Shown: positions 35,575 through 44,511, counted from the first letter of the stretch. The stretch is DNA of 64,000 nucleotides from Desulfuromonas sp. (GCA_012026975.1 VEPG01000072.1:32822-96821), one strand, 5' to 3'. Translations and numbers: made by a program. Notes: generated by a model not told the origin, from the letters alone.

Positions 35575-37545
35575 ATGATCTGGTTTGTCGCAGGGATGCT
35601 GCTGATCGCTTTATCCGGAGTGCCGGGGCTGTTCGCCGACCGGCACGGGCGGGGCGGTGAACGGCTTGCCTGCCTGCTGGTGCTGGCCGGATCGGCAGCT
35701 GTGGCCGGCGGGGTGATCATTGCCCTGGCCTCGGGCGCGCCGGCCCTGCTGACACGGCCATGGACGGTGCCCGGCGGAGAGCTGGCCCTGCGGCTCGACC
35801 CGCTGGCCGCCCTGTTCATCCTGCCGCTCTGCCTGGTGGTCGGAGGCGGTGCAGTCTACGGCCTCGGCTACTGGCCGCAGCGTGAGCACCCCGGCAACGG
35901 CCGGCGCTTCCGGCTCTTCTACGGCCTGCTCGGCGCCTCCATGCTGCTGGTGCTGACCGCCGACAACAGCCTGCTGTTCCTCTTCGCCTGGGAAGTGATG
36001 GCGGTCACCGCATTCTTCCTGGTCACCACCGAGCAGGAGCGCGCCGAAGCGCGCCGGGCCGGCTTCATCTACCTGGTGACGGCCCATGCCGGGGCTCTGG
36101 CACTGTTTGCCCTGTTCGCCCTGCTGGCACAGGAAACCGGCTCCCTGCACTTCCCGGCCGCGGCCAGCCTGGCCGGCGGCAGCGCCACCCTGCTCTTCCT
36201 CCTCGGCCTGTTCGGCTTCGGTTTCAAGGCCGGCCTGATGCCGCTGCACATCTGGCTGCCGATCGCCCACGCCGCCGCCCCCAGCCATGCCTCCGCGCTC
36301 CTGTCGGGAATTGTCCTCAAGACCGGAATCTACGGCCTGCTGCGGCTGACCTCGTTCTTTGCCGTCATCCCCCCCTGGTGGGGGTGGACGGTGTTGTTGC
36401 TGGGGGTGATCTCCGGGGTGTTCGGGGTCGCCCTGGCCCTGGCCCAGCACGACCTCAAGCGCCTGCTGGCCTATCACAGTGTCGAGAACATCGGCATCAT
36501 CACCATCGGCATCGGCCTGGCCCTGCTCGGCCGCAGTTTCGGCCTGCCCGAACTGACGCTGCTGGCGATGTCCGGGGCACTGCTGCACGTGGTCAATCAC
36601 GGCCTGTTCAAATCACTGCTCTTTTACAGTGCGGGATCGGTGGTTCATGCCACCGGCAGCCGCGAGATCGATCACTACGGCGGCCTGCTCCGCCAGCAGC
36701 CATGGACGGCGGTCTGTTTTCTGGCTGGGGCCGTGGCGATCTGCGGCCTGCCGCCGTTCAACGGCTTCGTCAGTGAGTGGCTGATCTACCTGGCGGCGTT
36801 CGGCGCCAGCCGCGGCGAAGGGCTGAACCTGCGCCTGGCGGTGCTCGCTGCGCCGGCCCTGGCGCTGATCGGCGGGCTGGCGGTGGCCTGCTTCGTCAAG
36901 GTGTTCGGTGTAACTTTCCTTGGGGCACCGCGTTCCGCGGCGGCGGCCACCGTCAACCATGATGCCGCGCCAAGCATGCGCGGACCGATGCTGGCCCTGC
37001 TGCTGGCCTGCGCCTGGATCGGCCTGCTCCCCGGCACCCTGGCGCCGCTGCTGCAAAGCGCAGTGGCCACCTGGGTGACGCCGGTGAAGGCCGTCAACCT
37101 GGCGGCACCGCTGGCGCCGCTGCCGCTGGTCGGCGCGACCGGGTGGGTGCTGCTGATCTATCTTGCCGGACTCGGCTGGTGGCTGCATCGCCGCACCCGG
37201 CAGGCGCCGCGCGACGTCTCGACCTGGGGGTGCGGCTATGCCGCGCCGACGCCGCGCATGCAGTACACGGCGTCGTCATTTGCCGACTTGCTGGTCAGCC
37301 AGTTCCGGTTCGGACTATGGACCGAGCGTCATGGCGGCAAGGTCAGCGGGATCTTCCCGACGACGCGGGAGTTTGCCAGCCACACGCCCGACGCGGTGCT
37401 CGACCGGGTGCTGGTGCCGGGGTTCCGCAGTCTGGCCCGCGGCTGCAGCTGGCTACGCGCCCGCGTCCAGAACGGCCGGGTTCCCACCTACCTGCTGTAC
37501 GTGGCCCTGACCCTGCTGACTCTGCTGATCGTGACCGCGCGCTGA
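35575..37545 (+). CDS. ehrA: Ech-hydrogenase-related complex, NuoL/HyfB-like membrane subunit
   Basis: A 656-residue proton-antiporter-like membrane protein. The family core is visible: SLLFLFAWEVMAVTAFFLV (TM5 Glu), KAGLMPLHIWLPIAHAAAPSHASALLSG (TM7 Lys) and HDLKRLLAYHSVENIGIITIG (central Lys/His), like HyfB of hydrogenase-4. The C-terminal extension has a soluble segment and a last anchoring helix. The ATG at 35575 has GGAG at good spacing; a GTG two codons earlier is less likely. It begins a six-gene plus-strand operon for a complex-I-like ion pump. The ehr name follows Geobacter usage. Confidence 0.85.
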   Translation: MIWFVAGMLLIALSGVPGLFADRHGRGGERLACLLVLAGSAAVAGGVIIALASGAPALLTRPWTVPGGELALRLDPLAALFILPLCLVVGGGAVYGLGYWPQREHPGNGRRFRLFYGLLGASMLLVLTADNSLLFLFAWEVMAVTAFFLVTTEQERAEARRAGFIYLVTAHAGALALFALFALLAQETGSLHFPAAASLAGGSATLLFLLGLFGFGFKAGLMPLHIWLPIAHAAAPSHASALLSGIVLKTGIYGLLRLTSFFAVIPPWWGWTVLLLGVISGVFGVALALAQHDLKRLLAYHSVENIGIITIGIGLALLGRSFGLPELTLLAMSGALLHVVNHGLFKSLLFYSAGSVVHATGSREIDHYGGLLRQQPWTAVCFLAGAVAICGLPPFNGFVSEWLIYLAAFGASRGEGLNLRLAVLAAPALALIGGLAVACFVKVFGVTFLGAPRSAAAATVNHDAAPSMRGPMLALLLACAWIGLLPGTLAPLLQSAVATWVTPVKAVNLAAPLAPLPLVGATGWVLLIYLAGLGWWLHRRTRQAPRDVSTWGCGYAAPTPRMQYTASSFADLLVSQFRFGLWTERHGGKVSGIFPTTREFASHTPDAVLDRVLVPGFRSLARGCSWLRARVQNGRVPTYLLYVALTLLTLLIVTAR

Positions 37546-37563
37546 GGGGAGAAACCGACCGTC

Positions 37564-38484
37564 ATGGAAATGCTGGCCCGCACCGCGCTGCATCTGCTCC
37601 TGCTCCTGCTCGTCGCCCCGCTGCTGCAGGGGGTGATCGTCAGGACCAAGGCGTTGTTTGCCGGCCGGGTCGGCGCGCCGCTACTGCAGCCGTATCACGA
37701 TCTGGCCCGGCTGCTGCGCAAGGAATGCGTAGTCAGCCGTACCACCACCTGGGTTTTCCTGGCCGGGCCGGCGGCCGGGGTGGCCGTACCGATCCTCGCC
37801 GCCCTGTTCATGCCGTTCGGCGCGCTCCCCGCCCCGATTGCGTTCACCGGCGACCTGCTGCTCTTCGTCTACCTCTTCGGAGTGGCGCGCTTCTTCACGG
37901 TGGCGTCCGCGCTCGACACCGGTTCGAGTTTCGAAGGGATGGGGGGTGCCCGCGAGGTGACCTTCGCCTGTCTGGCCGAGCCGATCGTCCTCTTCTGCCT
38001 GATCGTCCTGGCCCGCATCGCCGACGCCCTGTCGCTCACCGCACTGCTCGGTCCGCATCTGGCCGCAACCTGGCGCGGCCCCGCCGGGCTTTCTCTCGGT
38101 CTGGTGGTGGTCTGTCTGCTGGTGGTTCTGCTGGTGGAGAATTCGCGCATTCCCTTCGACGACCCGAACACCCACCTGGAACTGACCATGATCCACGAGG
38201 TCATGGTCCTCGACCACAGCGGCCCGCCCCTGGCGATGGTGCTTTATGGAGCAGCGCTTAAACTGATGGTGCTCGGCGCGCCGATCGTGCGCCTGCTCCT
38301 GCCGGTGAACACCGGTTCCTGGGCGGGGGATGCCCTGGTGTTCCTGGGCGGAATGCTGCTGCTGGCGATGCTGATCGGCGTGATTGAATCGATCATGGCG
38401 CGCCTGAGGCTGGTGCGCATCCCGCAGGTGTTGATCGGCACCACCATGCTCTCCGGATTCGCCCTGGTTCTGGTGCTGCGATGA
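37564..38484 (+). CDS. ehrB: Ech-hydrogenase-related complex, NuoH/HyfC-like membrane subunit
   Basis: A 306-residue eight-helix membrane protein homologous to NuoH and HyfC. It has QPYHDLARLLRKE after the first helix, and the acidic loop VENSRIPFDDPNTHLELTMIHEVMVLDHSG, which matches the PFD-P...E.HE signature of hydrogenase-type NuoH homologues. It anchors the soluble module to the ion pumps. Spacing to ehrA is 18 bases; it overlaps ehrC by four. Confidence 0.9.
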   Translation: MEMLARTALHLLLLLLVAPLLQGVIVRTKALFAGRVGAPLLQPYHDLARLLRKECVVSRTTTWVFLAGPAAGVAVPILAALFMPFGALPAPIAFTGDLLLFVYLFGVARFFTVASALDTGSSFEGMGGAREVTFACLAEPIVLFCLIVLARIADALSLTALLGPHLAATWRGPAGLSLGLVVVCLLVVLLVENSRIPFDDPNTHLELTMIHEVMVLDHSGPPLAMVLYGAALKLMVLGAPIVRLLLPVNTGSWAGDALVFLGGMLLLAMLIGVIESIMARLRLVRIPQVLIGTTMLSGFALVLVLR

Positions 38485-39119
38485 CCGAACTGAGCAACCT
38501 CTGTCTGCTGCTGGTCATCCTGGTCAACTTCTTCGCGCTGGGAAGTTCCCGGCTCACCGCCTGCATCCAGGCGGTGGCCCTGCAGGGGGCGGTGCTGGCG
38601 CTGCTGCCGCTGGCCACGCACGGCCTCTCCAGCCACAGCCTGCTCTTGGCCGGCGGCGCCCTGGCCCTCAAGGGGGTCTTTATCCCCTGGCTGTTGCTGC
38701 GGGCGATCCGCGAGGTTCACATCCGCCGCGAGATGGAGCCGCTGATCGGCTTCGTGCCGACACTGCTGCTCGGCGCGCTAGCCACCGCCGGGGCATTCAT
38801 CTTCGCCGACCTGCTGCCGCTGGTCGAGGCGCACCAGGGGGGATTGTTCATCCCGACCTCCCTGGCGACGCTGTTCTCCGGTTTCCTGCTGCTGATCAGC
38901 CGGCGCAAGGCGATCACCCAGGTGGTCGGCTACCTGATCCTGGAGAACGGCATCTTCATCTTCGGTATCCTGCTCGCCGAGGCGATGCCGATGATGGTCG
39001 AGGCCGGCGTGCTCCTCGACCTGTTGGTCGGCGTGTTCGTCATGGGGATCGTCCTCGACCAGATCAACCGCGAATTCTCGACGCTCGACACCGAGCAGCT
39101 CTCCGCCCTGAAGGAATGA
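38481..39119 (+). CDS. ehrC: Ech-hydrogenase-related complex, HyfE-like membrane subunit
   Basis: A 212-residue membrane protein with about six to seven helices matching hydrogenase-4 component E. HyfE proteins merge features of NuoK (VVGYLILENGIFIFGILL, with the conserved Glu) and NuoJ. It ends FSTLDTEQLSALKE, a normal HyfE tail. It overlaps ehrB by ATGA and precedes ehrD by four bases. Confidence 0.88.
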   Translation: MTELSNLCLLLVILVNFFALGSSRLTACIQAVALQGAVLALLPLATHGLSSHSLLLAGGALALKGVFIPWLLLRAIREVHIRREMEPLIGFVPTLLLGALATAGAFIFADLLPLVEAHQGGLFIPTSLATLFSGFLLLISRRKAITQVVGYLILENGIFIFGILLAEAMPMMVEAGVLLDLLVGVFVMGIVLDQINREFSTLDTEQLSALKE

Positions 39120-39123
39120 GACG

Positions 39124-40551
39124 ATGCTCGCCGCCCTGATCCTCCTGCCGCTGCTGCTCGTTCCGGTCGCCTGGCTCATCCCTTGGTACCGGGTGCGCTC
39201 GTGGCTGCTGCCGGTGGCCGGCGCCAGCCATCTGCTGCTGGTGGTGCTGGCGCTGGGGGGCGTTCCCGATGCCGCGCCCGGCGAGTGGATTGGGCTCGAC
39301 CCGCTGTCGCGGCTGGTACTGCTGGTTGCCAGCCCGCTTTACTTGGGTTGCGCCCTGTACGCGGTCGACTACCTGGAGATGCGCCGCGAGCGCGGCAACC
39401 GGACCATGGTCCCCTGCCTGCTGCTGTTCCTCTCCGCGCTGAGCATGGCGGCGATGTCCCGCCATCTTGGCCTGATGTGGCTGGCGCTGGAGACGACGAC
39501 CCTGGCCAGCGCGCCGCTGATCTACTTCAATCGCAACCGCCTCTCCATCGAGGCGACCTGGAAGTATCTGCTGATCTGCTCGGTGGGGATCGCCCTGGCC
39601 ATGCTCGGCCTGCTCTTTTTCGCCTACGCCGCCCTGCGCGGCGGGGTGCCGGTCAGCCTGCTGCTCAGCGATCTGCTGGCCGCTGGTCCGGTTCTCTCCC
39701 GTCCCTGGCTGCATGCCGGCTTCGTCCTGCTGCTGGTCGGTTTCGGGACCAAGATGGGGCTCGCCCCGCTGCACGCCTGGAAGCCCGACGCCTACGGCGA
39801 GGCACCGGGGTTGGTCGGCGCACTGCTCGCCGGGGGGCTGACCAGCCTGGCGTTTCTCGCCGTGCTGCGGACCCTGCAGGTGATGAACGCCGCCGGCGCC
39901 CTGGGAATGGCCCGCCCCCTGCTGCTTGGCCTGGGGCTCCTCTCCCTGCTGCTGGCGGCGCTGTTCATGATGCGCCAGGGCGACTTTAAGCGCATGCTCG
40001 CCTACTCCAGCATCGAGCACATGGGGCTGTTGGCGGTGGGGGTCGGCATCGGCGGGCTGGCCACCTTCGGCGCGCTGCTGCACATGATCAACAACTCGTT
40101 GGCCAAGGGTTGCCTGTTCCTGAGCGCCGGCAACATCCACCGGGCCTTTGCCAGCAAGCGCCTTGCCGACGTGCGCGGGGCTCTGGTCGCCCTGCCGTTC
40201 TCCGGGGCGCTCTTCCTCACGGCCTTCCTGGCGGTGACCGGTACGCCGCCCTTCGGCATTTTCCTGAGCGAATTCACCATTCTGCGCGGAATTTTCGGCG
40301 CCGGCCGGCTCTGGGTCGGCCTGGCGGTGCTGGTGCTGCTGGCCACCGTGTTCATCGGCATGGGCGCCTCGGTACTTGCCGTCTCCCAGGGGGAGCCGAC
40401 CGAGCGCGACATGGCCTTCACCGACCGCTTCCTGCTGGTGGCACCACCGTTGCTGCTGCTGCTGGCCGTCCTGTTCCTCGGTCTGTACATCCCCGAGTCG
40501 CTGCGCCTGCTGCTCGAACAGGCGCAGGCACTGGTCGAGGGCGGGGCATGA
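39124..40551 (+). CDS. ehrD: Ech-hydrogenase-related complex, NuoM/HyfF-like membrane subunit
   Basis: A 475-residue antiporter-like subunit. RHLGLMWLALETTTLASAPLIY carries the TM5 Glu, KMGLAPLHAWKPDAYGEAP the TM7 Lys, and GDFKRMLAYSSIEHMGLLAVG the central Lys, as in HyfF. It would provide a second ion channel in addition to EhrA. It overlaps the large-subunit gene by four bases (ATGA). Confidence 0.9.
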   Translation: MLAALILLPLLLVPVAWLIPWYRVRSWLLPVAGASHLLLVVLALGGVPDAAPGEWIGLDPLSRLVLLVASPLYLGCALYAVDYLEMRRERGNRTMVPCLLLFLSALSMAAMSRHLGLMWLALETTTLASAPLIYFNRNRLSIEATWKYLLICSVGIALAMLGLLFFAYAALRGGVPVSLLLSDLLAAGPVLSRPWLHAGFVLLLVGFGTKMGLAPLHAWKPDAYGEAPGLVGALLAGGLTSLAFLAVLRTLQVMNAAGALGMARPLLLGLGLLSLLLAALFMMRQGDFKRMLAYSSIEHMGLLAVGVGIGGLATFGALLHMINNSLAKGCLFLSAGNIHRAFASKRLADVRGALVALPFSGALFLTAFLAVTGTPPFGIFLSEFTILRGIFGAGRLWVGLAVLVLLATVFIGMGASVLAVSQGEPTERDMAFTDRFLLVAPPLLLLLAVLFLGLYIPESLRLLLEQAQALVEGGA

Positions 40552-42065
40552 GCCCGCTGCGTGCCGCAGTCCCGCTGACCAACGGCGGTGCGATCCCGCT
40601 GGCCGACCTGCCACTGCTCGGCCGGGGGCATTTCACCGGGGCGCTGCTCGCCGAGGTGGCCGAAGGCGCCCGCGTGGCTGCCTACTTTGCCGCCCCCGCC
40701 GGTCGCGTCCTGGAGTTGTACGCCATTCTGGCCCGCGATGCGCATAGCGATCTGGCGGTCCTGCGTACCGAGATCGGCAGCGACTATCCCTCGCTGGCGT
40801 CACGCTGCCCCGAACTGCAGCTGTTCGAGCGCGAGATTGCCGAACAGTACGGCAGTATTCCGACCGCGCATCCCTGGTTCAAGCCGGTCCGGTTTCACCG
40901 CAGCTGGAACGGCCGGGACGCATGGGGACGTGGTGCGGAGCGGCCGCAGCCGGCGGTGCAGGAATTCTATCGAGTGGAAGGGGAGGAGATCCATGAGGTG
41001 GCGGTCGGCCCGGTGCATGCCGGGGTGATCGAGCCGGGACATTTCCGCTTCCAGTGCCACGGCGAACTGGTCATGCACCTGGAGATCGCTCTCGGCTACC
41101 AGCACCGCGATGTCGAGCGGCTGCTCCTCGGCGGGCCGCATCCGGCCACCCCCCACCAACTCGAAACGGTCGCCGGCGACACCAGTATCGGCCATGCCAC
41201 GGCCTGGAGCCATGTCAGCGAGGCCCTGGGCGGCGGCAGTGTGCCGCCGCGGGGCGAGGCGCTGCGGCTGGTGGCCCTGGAACTGGAGCGACTCGCCAAC
41301 CACGTCGGCGATATCGGCGCCCTGGCCGGCGACGTCGGCTTTCTCCCCACCGCGGCCTTTTGCGGCCGGCTGCGCGGCGATTACCTGAATGCTACCGCCG
41401 TTCTGTGCGGCAGCCGCTTCGGCCGCGGCCTGGTGCGCCCCGGCGGCGTGGCCGCCGAGTTGAGTGACGAACAGGCCGCCACCCTGCGCGAGCGCCTGGC
41501 GACCGTGGCTCGCGACACCCGCGGTGCCTTGGAGCTGTTCTTCGACACGCCGTCGGTGCTCGCCCGCCTCGAGGGGACCGGGCATGTCGCCGTCGAGGAT
41601 GCCGCCGCGGTCGGCCTGGTCGGCGTGGCGGCCCGCGCCTGCGGCCTGGTGCGCGATGCGCGCAAGCACCATCCGCTGGGAGGCTACCGTACGGCCGGGA
41701 TCGAACCCGCCGTCAAATGGGGCGGCGATGTCTTCGCCCGGGCCGCGGTCCGGCAGAGGGAGATCGACGACTCGCTGGCCCTGGTCGACCGCACCCTGGC
41801 TGCTCTGCCACCGGGACCGGTGCGGGCGGAAAACGGGAGCCCGCGGCCCAAATCGCTGGCGGTCGCCCTGGTGGAAGGGTGGCGGGGGGAGGTCGTTCAT
41901 GCCGCCCTGACCGATGCTGCCGGCCGCTTCTCCCGCTACAAGATCGTCGATCCGTCGTTCCGCAACTGGACCGGGTTGGCGCTGGCGCTGCGCGGCGAGC
42001 AGATCTCCGACTTTCCGCTGTGCAACAAGAGTTTCAACCTGTCGTATTGCGGATTTGACCTATGA
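40548..42065 (+). CDS. ehrL: Ech-hydrogenase-related complex large subunit, NiFe ligands missing
   Basis: A 505-residue fusion of a NuoC-like N-terminal domain (EIAEQYGSIPTAHPWFKPV) and a NuoD / hydrogenase-large-subunit-like domain (ALGYQHRDVERLL). In true group 4 [NiFe] hydrogenases the L1 motif after this point is CGxC; here residues 207-216 read TVAGDTSIGH, with Ala209 and Thr212 in place of the two Cys. The C-terminal L2 motif DPCxxC is replaced by CNKSFNLSYCG (Cys492 and Cys501, nine apart). The NiFe centre therefore cannot form in the usual way, as known for Ehr complexes. The start at 40548 is fixed by the ATGA overlap with ehrD. Confidence 0.88.
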   Translation: MSPLRAAVPLTNGGAIPLADLPLLGRGHFTGALLAEVAEGARVAAYFAAPAGRVLELYAILARDAHSDLAVLRTEIGSDYPSLASRCPELQLFEREIAEQYGSIPTAHPWFKPVRFHRSWNGRDAWGRGAERPQPAVQEFYRVEGEEIHEVAVGPVHAGVIEPGHFRFQCHGELVMHLEIALGYQHRDVERLLLGGPHPATPHQLETVAGDTSIGHATAWSHVSEALGGGSVPPRGEALRLVALELERLANHVGDIGALAGDVGFLPTAAFCGRLRGDYLNATAVLCGSRFGRGLVRPGGVAAELSDEQAATLRERLATVARDTRGALELFFDTPSVLARLEGTGHVAVEDAAAVGLVGVAARACGLVRDARKHHPLGGYRTAGIEPAVKWGGDVFARAAVRQREIDDSLALVDRTLAALPPGPVRAENGSPRPKSLAVALVEGWRGEVVHAALTDAAGRFSRYKIVDPSFRNWTGLALALRGEQISDFPLCNKSFNLSYCGFDL

Positions 42066-42081
42066 GACGACGGTCATCGCC

Positions 42082-42837
42082 ATGCTGAAGATTCTCCATG
42101 AACGCCTTCGTCAGGGGCACCGCACCGCCAGCTATCCCAGCGAGGCACCGGTGCTCCCCGAGCGTTTCCGCGGCGCCCCGCGGATCGTCCCGGAACGTTG
42201 CCGCGAAGGCTGCGGCGACTGCCTCGATGCCTGTCCGTTCGGGGCCATCGAAGGCACCGCCGGCGGTCCACGGCTCGACCTCGGCCGCTGCATCTTCTGC
42301 GGCGCATGCGCCGCCGCCTGCCCGCACGGCGTATTGGAATTCTCCCGCGACCATCGTCTGGCCGCGCGTCGCCGCGAAGACCTGCTCGCCGGTGCCGAAG
42401 GGCACCGCCTGGCTTATGCCCTGGACGGGGAGATGCGCCGCCTGTTCGGGCGATCGCTGAAACTGCGCCAGGTTTCGGCGGGGGGGTGCAACGCCTGCGA
42501 GGCCGACCTCAACGTCCTCAACACCCTGGTCTTCGACCTGGCCCGCTTCGGCATTCAGTTTGTCGCCTCGCCGCGCCACGCCGACGGCCTGATGGTCACT
42601 GGGCCGGTCACCGAGAACATGCGTTTCGCCCTGCTCGAAAGCTACGCCGCGCTCCCCGCGCCGAAACTGGTGATCGCCTCGGGCGCCTGCGCCATCGCCG
42701 GTGGCCCGTTCCGCGGTTCTCCCGAATGCCACGACGGCATCGGCGACCTGCTCCCGGTCGACCTCTACATTCCCGGCTGTCCACCGCATCCCTACACCGC
42801 CCTCGACGGCCTGCTGCGCCTGCTCGGCCGGCTGTGA
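42082..42837 (+). CDS. ehrS: Ech-hydrogenase-related complex small subunit fused to a 2x[4Fe-4S] ferredoxin
   Basis: A 251-residue fusion. The N-terminal ferredoxin part (about 36-90) has two four-Cys motifs, CREGCGDCLDACP and CIFCGACAAACPHG. The C-terminal part is NuoB / small-subunit-like with GGCNACEADLN, SGACAIAGGPF and PGCPPHPYTA, supplying the four ligands of the N2-like proximal cluster in the CxxC form. It corresponds to HyfH plus HyfI in one chain. It follows ehrL by 16 bases and ends the operon just before a strong terminator. Confidence 0.88.
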   Translation: MLKILHERLRQGHRTASYPSEAPVLPERFRGAPRIVPERCREGCGDCLDACPFGAIEGTAGGPRLDLGRCIFCGACAAACPHGVLEFSRDHRLAARRREDLLAGAEGHRLAYALDGEMRRLFGRSLKLRQVSAGGCNACEADLNVLNTLVFDLARFGIQFVASPRHADGLMVTGPVTENMRFALLESYAALPAPKLVIASGACAIAGGPFRGSPECHDGIGDLLPVDLYIPGCPPHPYTALDGLLRLLGRL

Positions 42838-42842
42838 CACAA

Positions 42843-42870
42843 AAAGGCCACCTTCGAGAAGGTGGCCTTT
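42843..42870. terminator. Bidirectional terminator between the Ehr operon and the RDD gene
   Basis: A perfect 12-bp stem (AAAGGCCACCTT / AAGGTGGCCTTT, loop CGAG) starts six bases after the ehrS stop and 20 bases from the stop of the convergent RDD gene. It has T-runs on both sides, longer for the minus strand. Confidence 0.9.
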
Positions 42871-42890
42871 CAAGTTGATCCGCCCGAAGC

Positions 42891-43322
42891 TTAAACCGAC
42901 GCTTCGGGCGCGTGCTCTTTTGCGACCGCCCGTGCGTCGACGATCACGCAGCCGGCGAGATAATCATGGAATGCCTGGGTCCGTTCGGTGAAAAACATCA
43001 CCGCGAAGCCCGCCCCAAGCGATACTACCGAGACCAGTTTTCCCCAGTACCTGCCGCTTGCCCGCAAAAAGCCCACGCGATTTCCCTGCGTGTCGGCGAC
43101 CTTCAGACCGAGCGCCTGCTTCCCCAGCGTGGCCTGCAACGCCGAGCTTTCCATGGCGGCGTAGTAGATCCAGCCGGCGACATACTCCATCCCCGCGAAC
43201 TGCGTAAACAGGGTGCGGCAGATTACCGCCAGGATGACCAGCACCGGCAGGTCGACAAGGAAAGCCAGCAGTCTTTTCCATGGGGATGCGTATTGCGGCT
43301 GGACGGAAGAAGCGTTGCTCAT
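42891..43322 (-). CDS. RDD-family membrane protein
   Basis: A 143-residue inner-membrane protein with the Arg-Asp-Asp family pattern: the Arg in SPWKRLLAFLVD, an Asp at the start of helix 1, and ATLGKQALGLKVADTQGNRV before helix 3. The end QAFHDYLAGCVIV is typical. Two to three helices are predicted. RDD proteins have been linked to ion transport in single cases, but no role is known here. It is convergent with the Ehr operon. Confidence 0.85.
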   Translation of the reverse strand: MSNASSVQPQYASPWKRLLAFLVDLPVLVILAVICRTLFTQFAGMEYVAGWIYYAAMESSALQATLGKQALGLKVADTQGNRVGFLRASGRYWGKLVSVVSLGAGFAVMFFTERTQAFHDYLAGCVIVDARAVAKEHAPEASV

Positions 43323-43764
43323 GAATGCCTCCTGAGAAGAAGCGCGGCAGCCCCGTCAAGGGTGGCTGCGGCTGCGCAAAGGAATGGTTGCCACGCAAAG
43401 ATCTAAATCCGGAGGAATTGCCCGTGAGGATTGGCATTCAACCGGGAATTTTGGCGATATTGTACGGTTTGTCAGGCCATGGAGCCAGTAATTTCGTTGT
43501 CGATATAATCATGGCGAAAATATGCAGAATGATGACAGACGCTGAAAGCAAAAAGAAGGCATTGGTCTGTCCGGCTCAGGGCGAGCAGCTGAAGGCAACC
43601 GGCGCTGGCATGGTTGGATAAAGCGGAGTCAAGTGTCAATCCATGGTAAACGTGGAATGGGATATGGATCTACTGCAGATAATATTCAACTTGGTCTTGC
43701 ATTTTTCTGATTTTGTATTTAAATGACTTTATTCACGCTAATTCAAATCTAAAAGGAGAACGCA
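43323..43764. other. Intergenic region, no gene recognised
   Basis: About 440 bases between the divergently transcribed RDD gene and mucR-like gene, so it holds both promoters. The left part is G+C-rich, and the last 130 bases before the mucR-like gene are clearly A+T-rich, as expected for a regulated promoter. A 98-codon frame at 43325-43621 lacks family resemblance and a clear ribosome site, so I do not call it. Confidence 0.5.
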
Positions 43765-44253
43765 ATGGCAACATTATTGGAAATGGCGGCTGAGATCGTA
43801 TCAGCTCACGCATCGGCAACCAGCATGAGCAAGGAAGAGCTGATCGCAGAGATCGCCAGCGTCTATCAGGCTCTGGCCGCGCTCGAAAAGGGTGAATCTG
43901 TCGCCGCTGAAGTTGCTGCCGAAGAAGCTGGCCCTGCTGTTTCGAAGAAGAAGGCCTTCGGCAAGGACAAGGTGTTCTGCATGATCTGCGGCAAGGGGAT
44001 GAAGACCCTCTCCCGCCATCTGAAAACCGCTCACGATCTGAAGCCTGGTCAATATCGCAAGCAGTTTGGCATTCCCCGCACCCAATCCCTGGCGGCCAAG
44101 AGTTATTCCGAGTCCCGCCGGCAAATGGCCATCGATCGCGGTCTGGGCGACAAGCTGGCTCTGGCTCGCGCCGCGCGGGGGAAGAAGGCTGCCAAGCCCG
44201 CGGCTCCGAAGGCCAAGGCCGCGCCGAAGGCGAAAGCCGCCAAGAAGAAGTAA
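43765..44253 (+). CDS. MucR/Ros-type zinc-finger transcriptional regulator with basic tail
   Basis: A 162-residue DNA-binding protein. The N-terminal helical part (MATLLEMAAEIVSAHAS...) is the oligomerisation region of MucR proteins. The zinc finger CMICGKGMKTLSRHLKTAH uses two Cys and two His, followed by GLKP-like DLKPGQYRKQFG, the MucR signature. The last 30 residues are Lys/Ala/Pro only and look like a histone H1-type tail. MucR proteins act as H-NS-like silencers of A+T-rich DNA in Proteobacteria. It has a clear AAGGAG ribosome site and its own terminator. Confidence 0.88.
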   Translation: MATLLEMAAEIVSAHASATSMSKEELIAEIASVYQALAALEKGESVAAEVAAEEAGPAVSKKKAFGKDKVFCMICGKGMKTLSRHLKTAHDLKPGQYRKQFGIPRTQSLAAKSYSESRRQMAIDRGLGDKLALARAARGKKAAKPAAPKAKAAPKAKAAKKK

Positions 44254-44280
44254 TCGGGATAGTCAAGAGGTAATGATCAG

Positions 44281-44307
44281 GGCCGGGGAGCACCCCCCGG
44301 CCTTTTC
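44281..44307 (+). terminator. Rho-independent terminator of the mucR-like gene
   Basis: GGCCGGGG pairs with CCCCGGCC over a short loop, followed by TTTT, 27 bases after the stop codon. Confidence 0.85.
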
Positions 44308-44336
44308 ATTTGCTGGCCATGCCGGGATCACAAAGG

Positions 44337-44370
44337 AAAAAAGCCCCTCCGCGCGAGCAGAAGGGCTTTT
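44337..44370 (-). terminator. Rho-independent terminator of the tRNA-Lys/tRNA-Glu transcript
   Basis: On the minus strand a hairpin with AAGCCC / GGGCTT ends and extra internal pairs is followed by six U residues, directly after the CCA of tRNA-Glu. Confidence 0.8.
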
Positions 44371-44376
44371 AACTTT

Positions 44377-44454
44377 TGGTATCCCGTAGCGGATTCGAAC
44401 CGCTGTCGCCGCCGTGAAAGGGCGGTGTCCTGGGCCGGGCTAGACGAACGGGAC
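44377..44454 (-). tRNA. tRNA-Glu (anticodon TTC)
   Basis: The cloverleaf is complete: acceptor arms GTCCCGT and ACGGGAT (G1-U72 wobble), D-arm GTCTAG..., anticodon loop CTTTCAC with TTC, T-arm GGTTCGAATCC, and an encoded CCA end. It is processed with tRNA-Lys, which lies 57 bases upstream on the same strand. Confidence 0.96.
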
Positions 44455-44511
44455 CTCGAAGCATCTCAAGTGCCCCGCGGGAAATGTCCCCGCAGATACT
44501 GAATTTAAAAG

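Noticed and set aside
43390-43425. Possible GEMM-type cyclic-dinucleotide riboswitch (ACGCAAAG followed by TCTAA)
   Set aside because: The required upstream GGCAAACC stem, GNRA loop and downstream receptor are not found, and the orientation does not lead cleanly into the next gene.
43325-43621. 98-codon plus-strand frame upstream of the mucR-like gene
   Set aside because: No convincing ribosome site, no recognisable family, mixed composition; more likely promoter and leader sequence.
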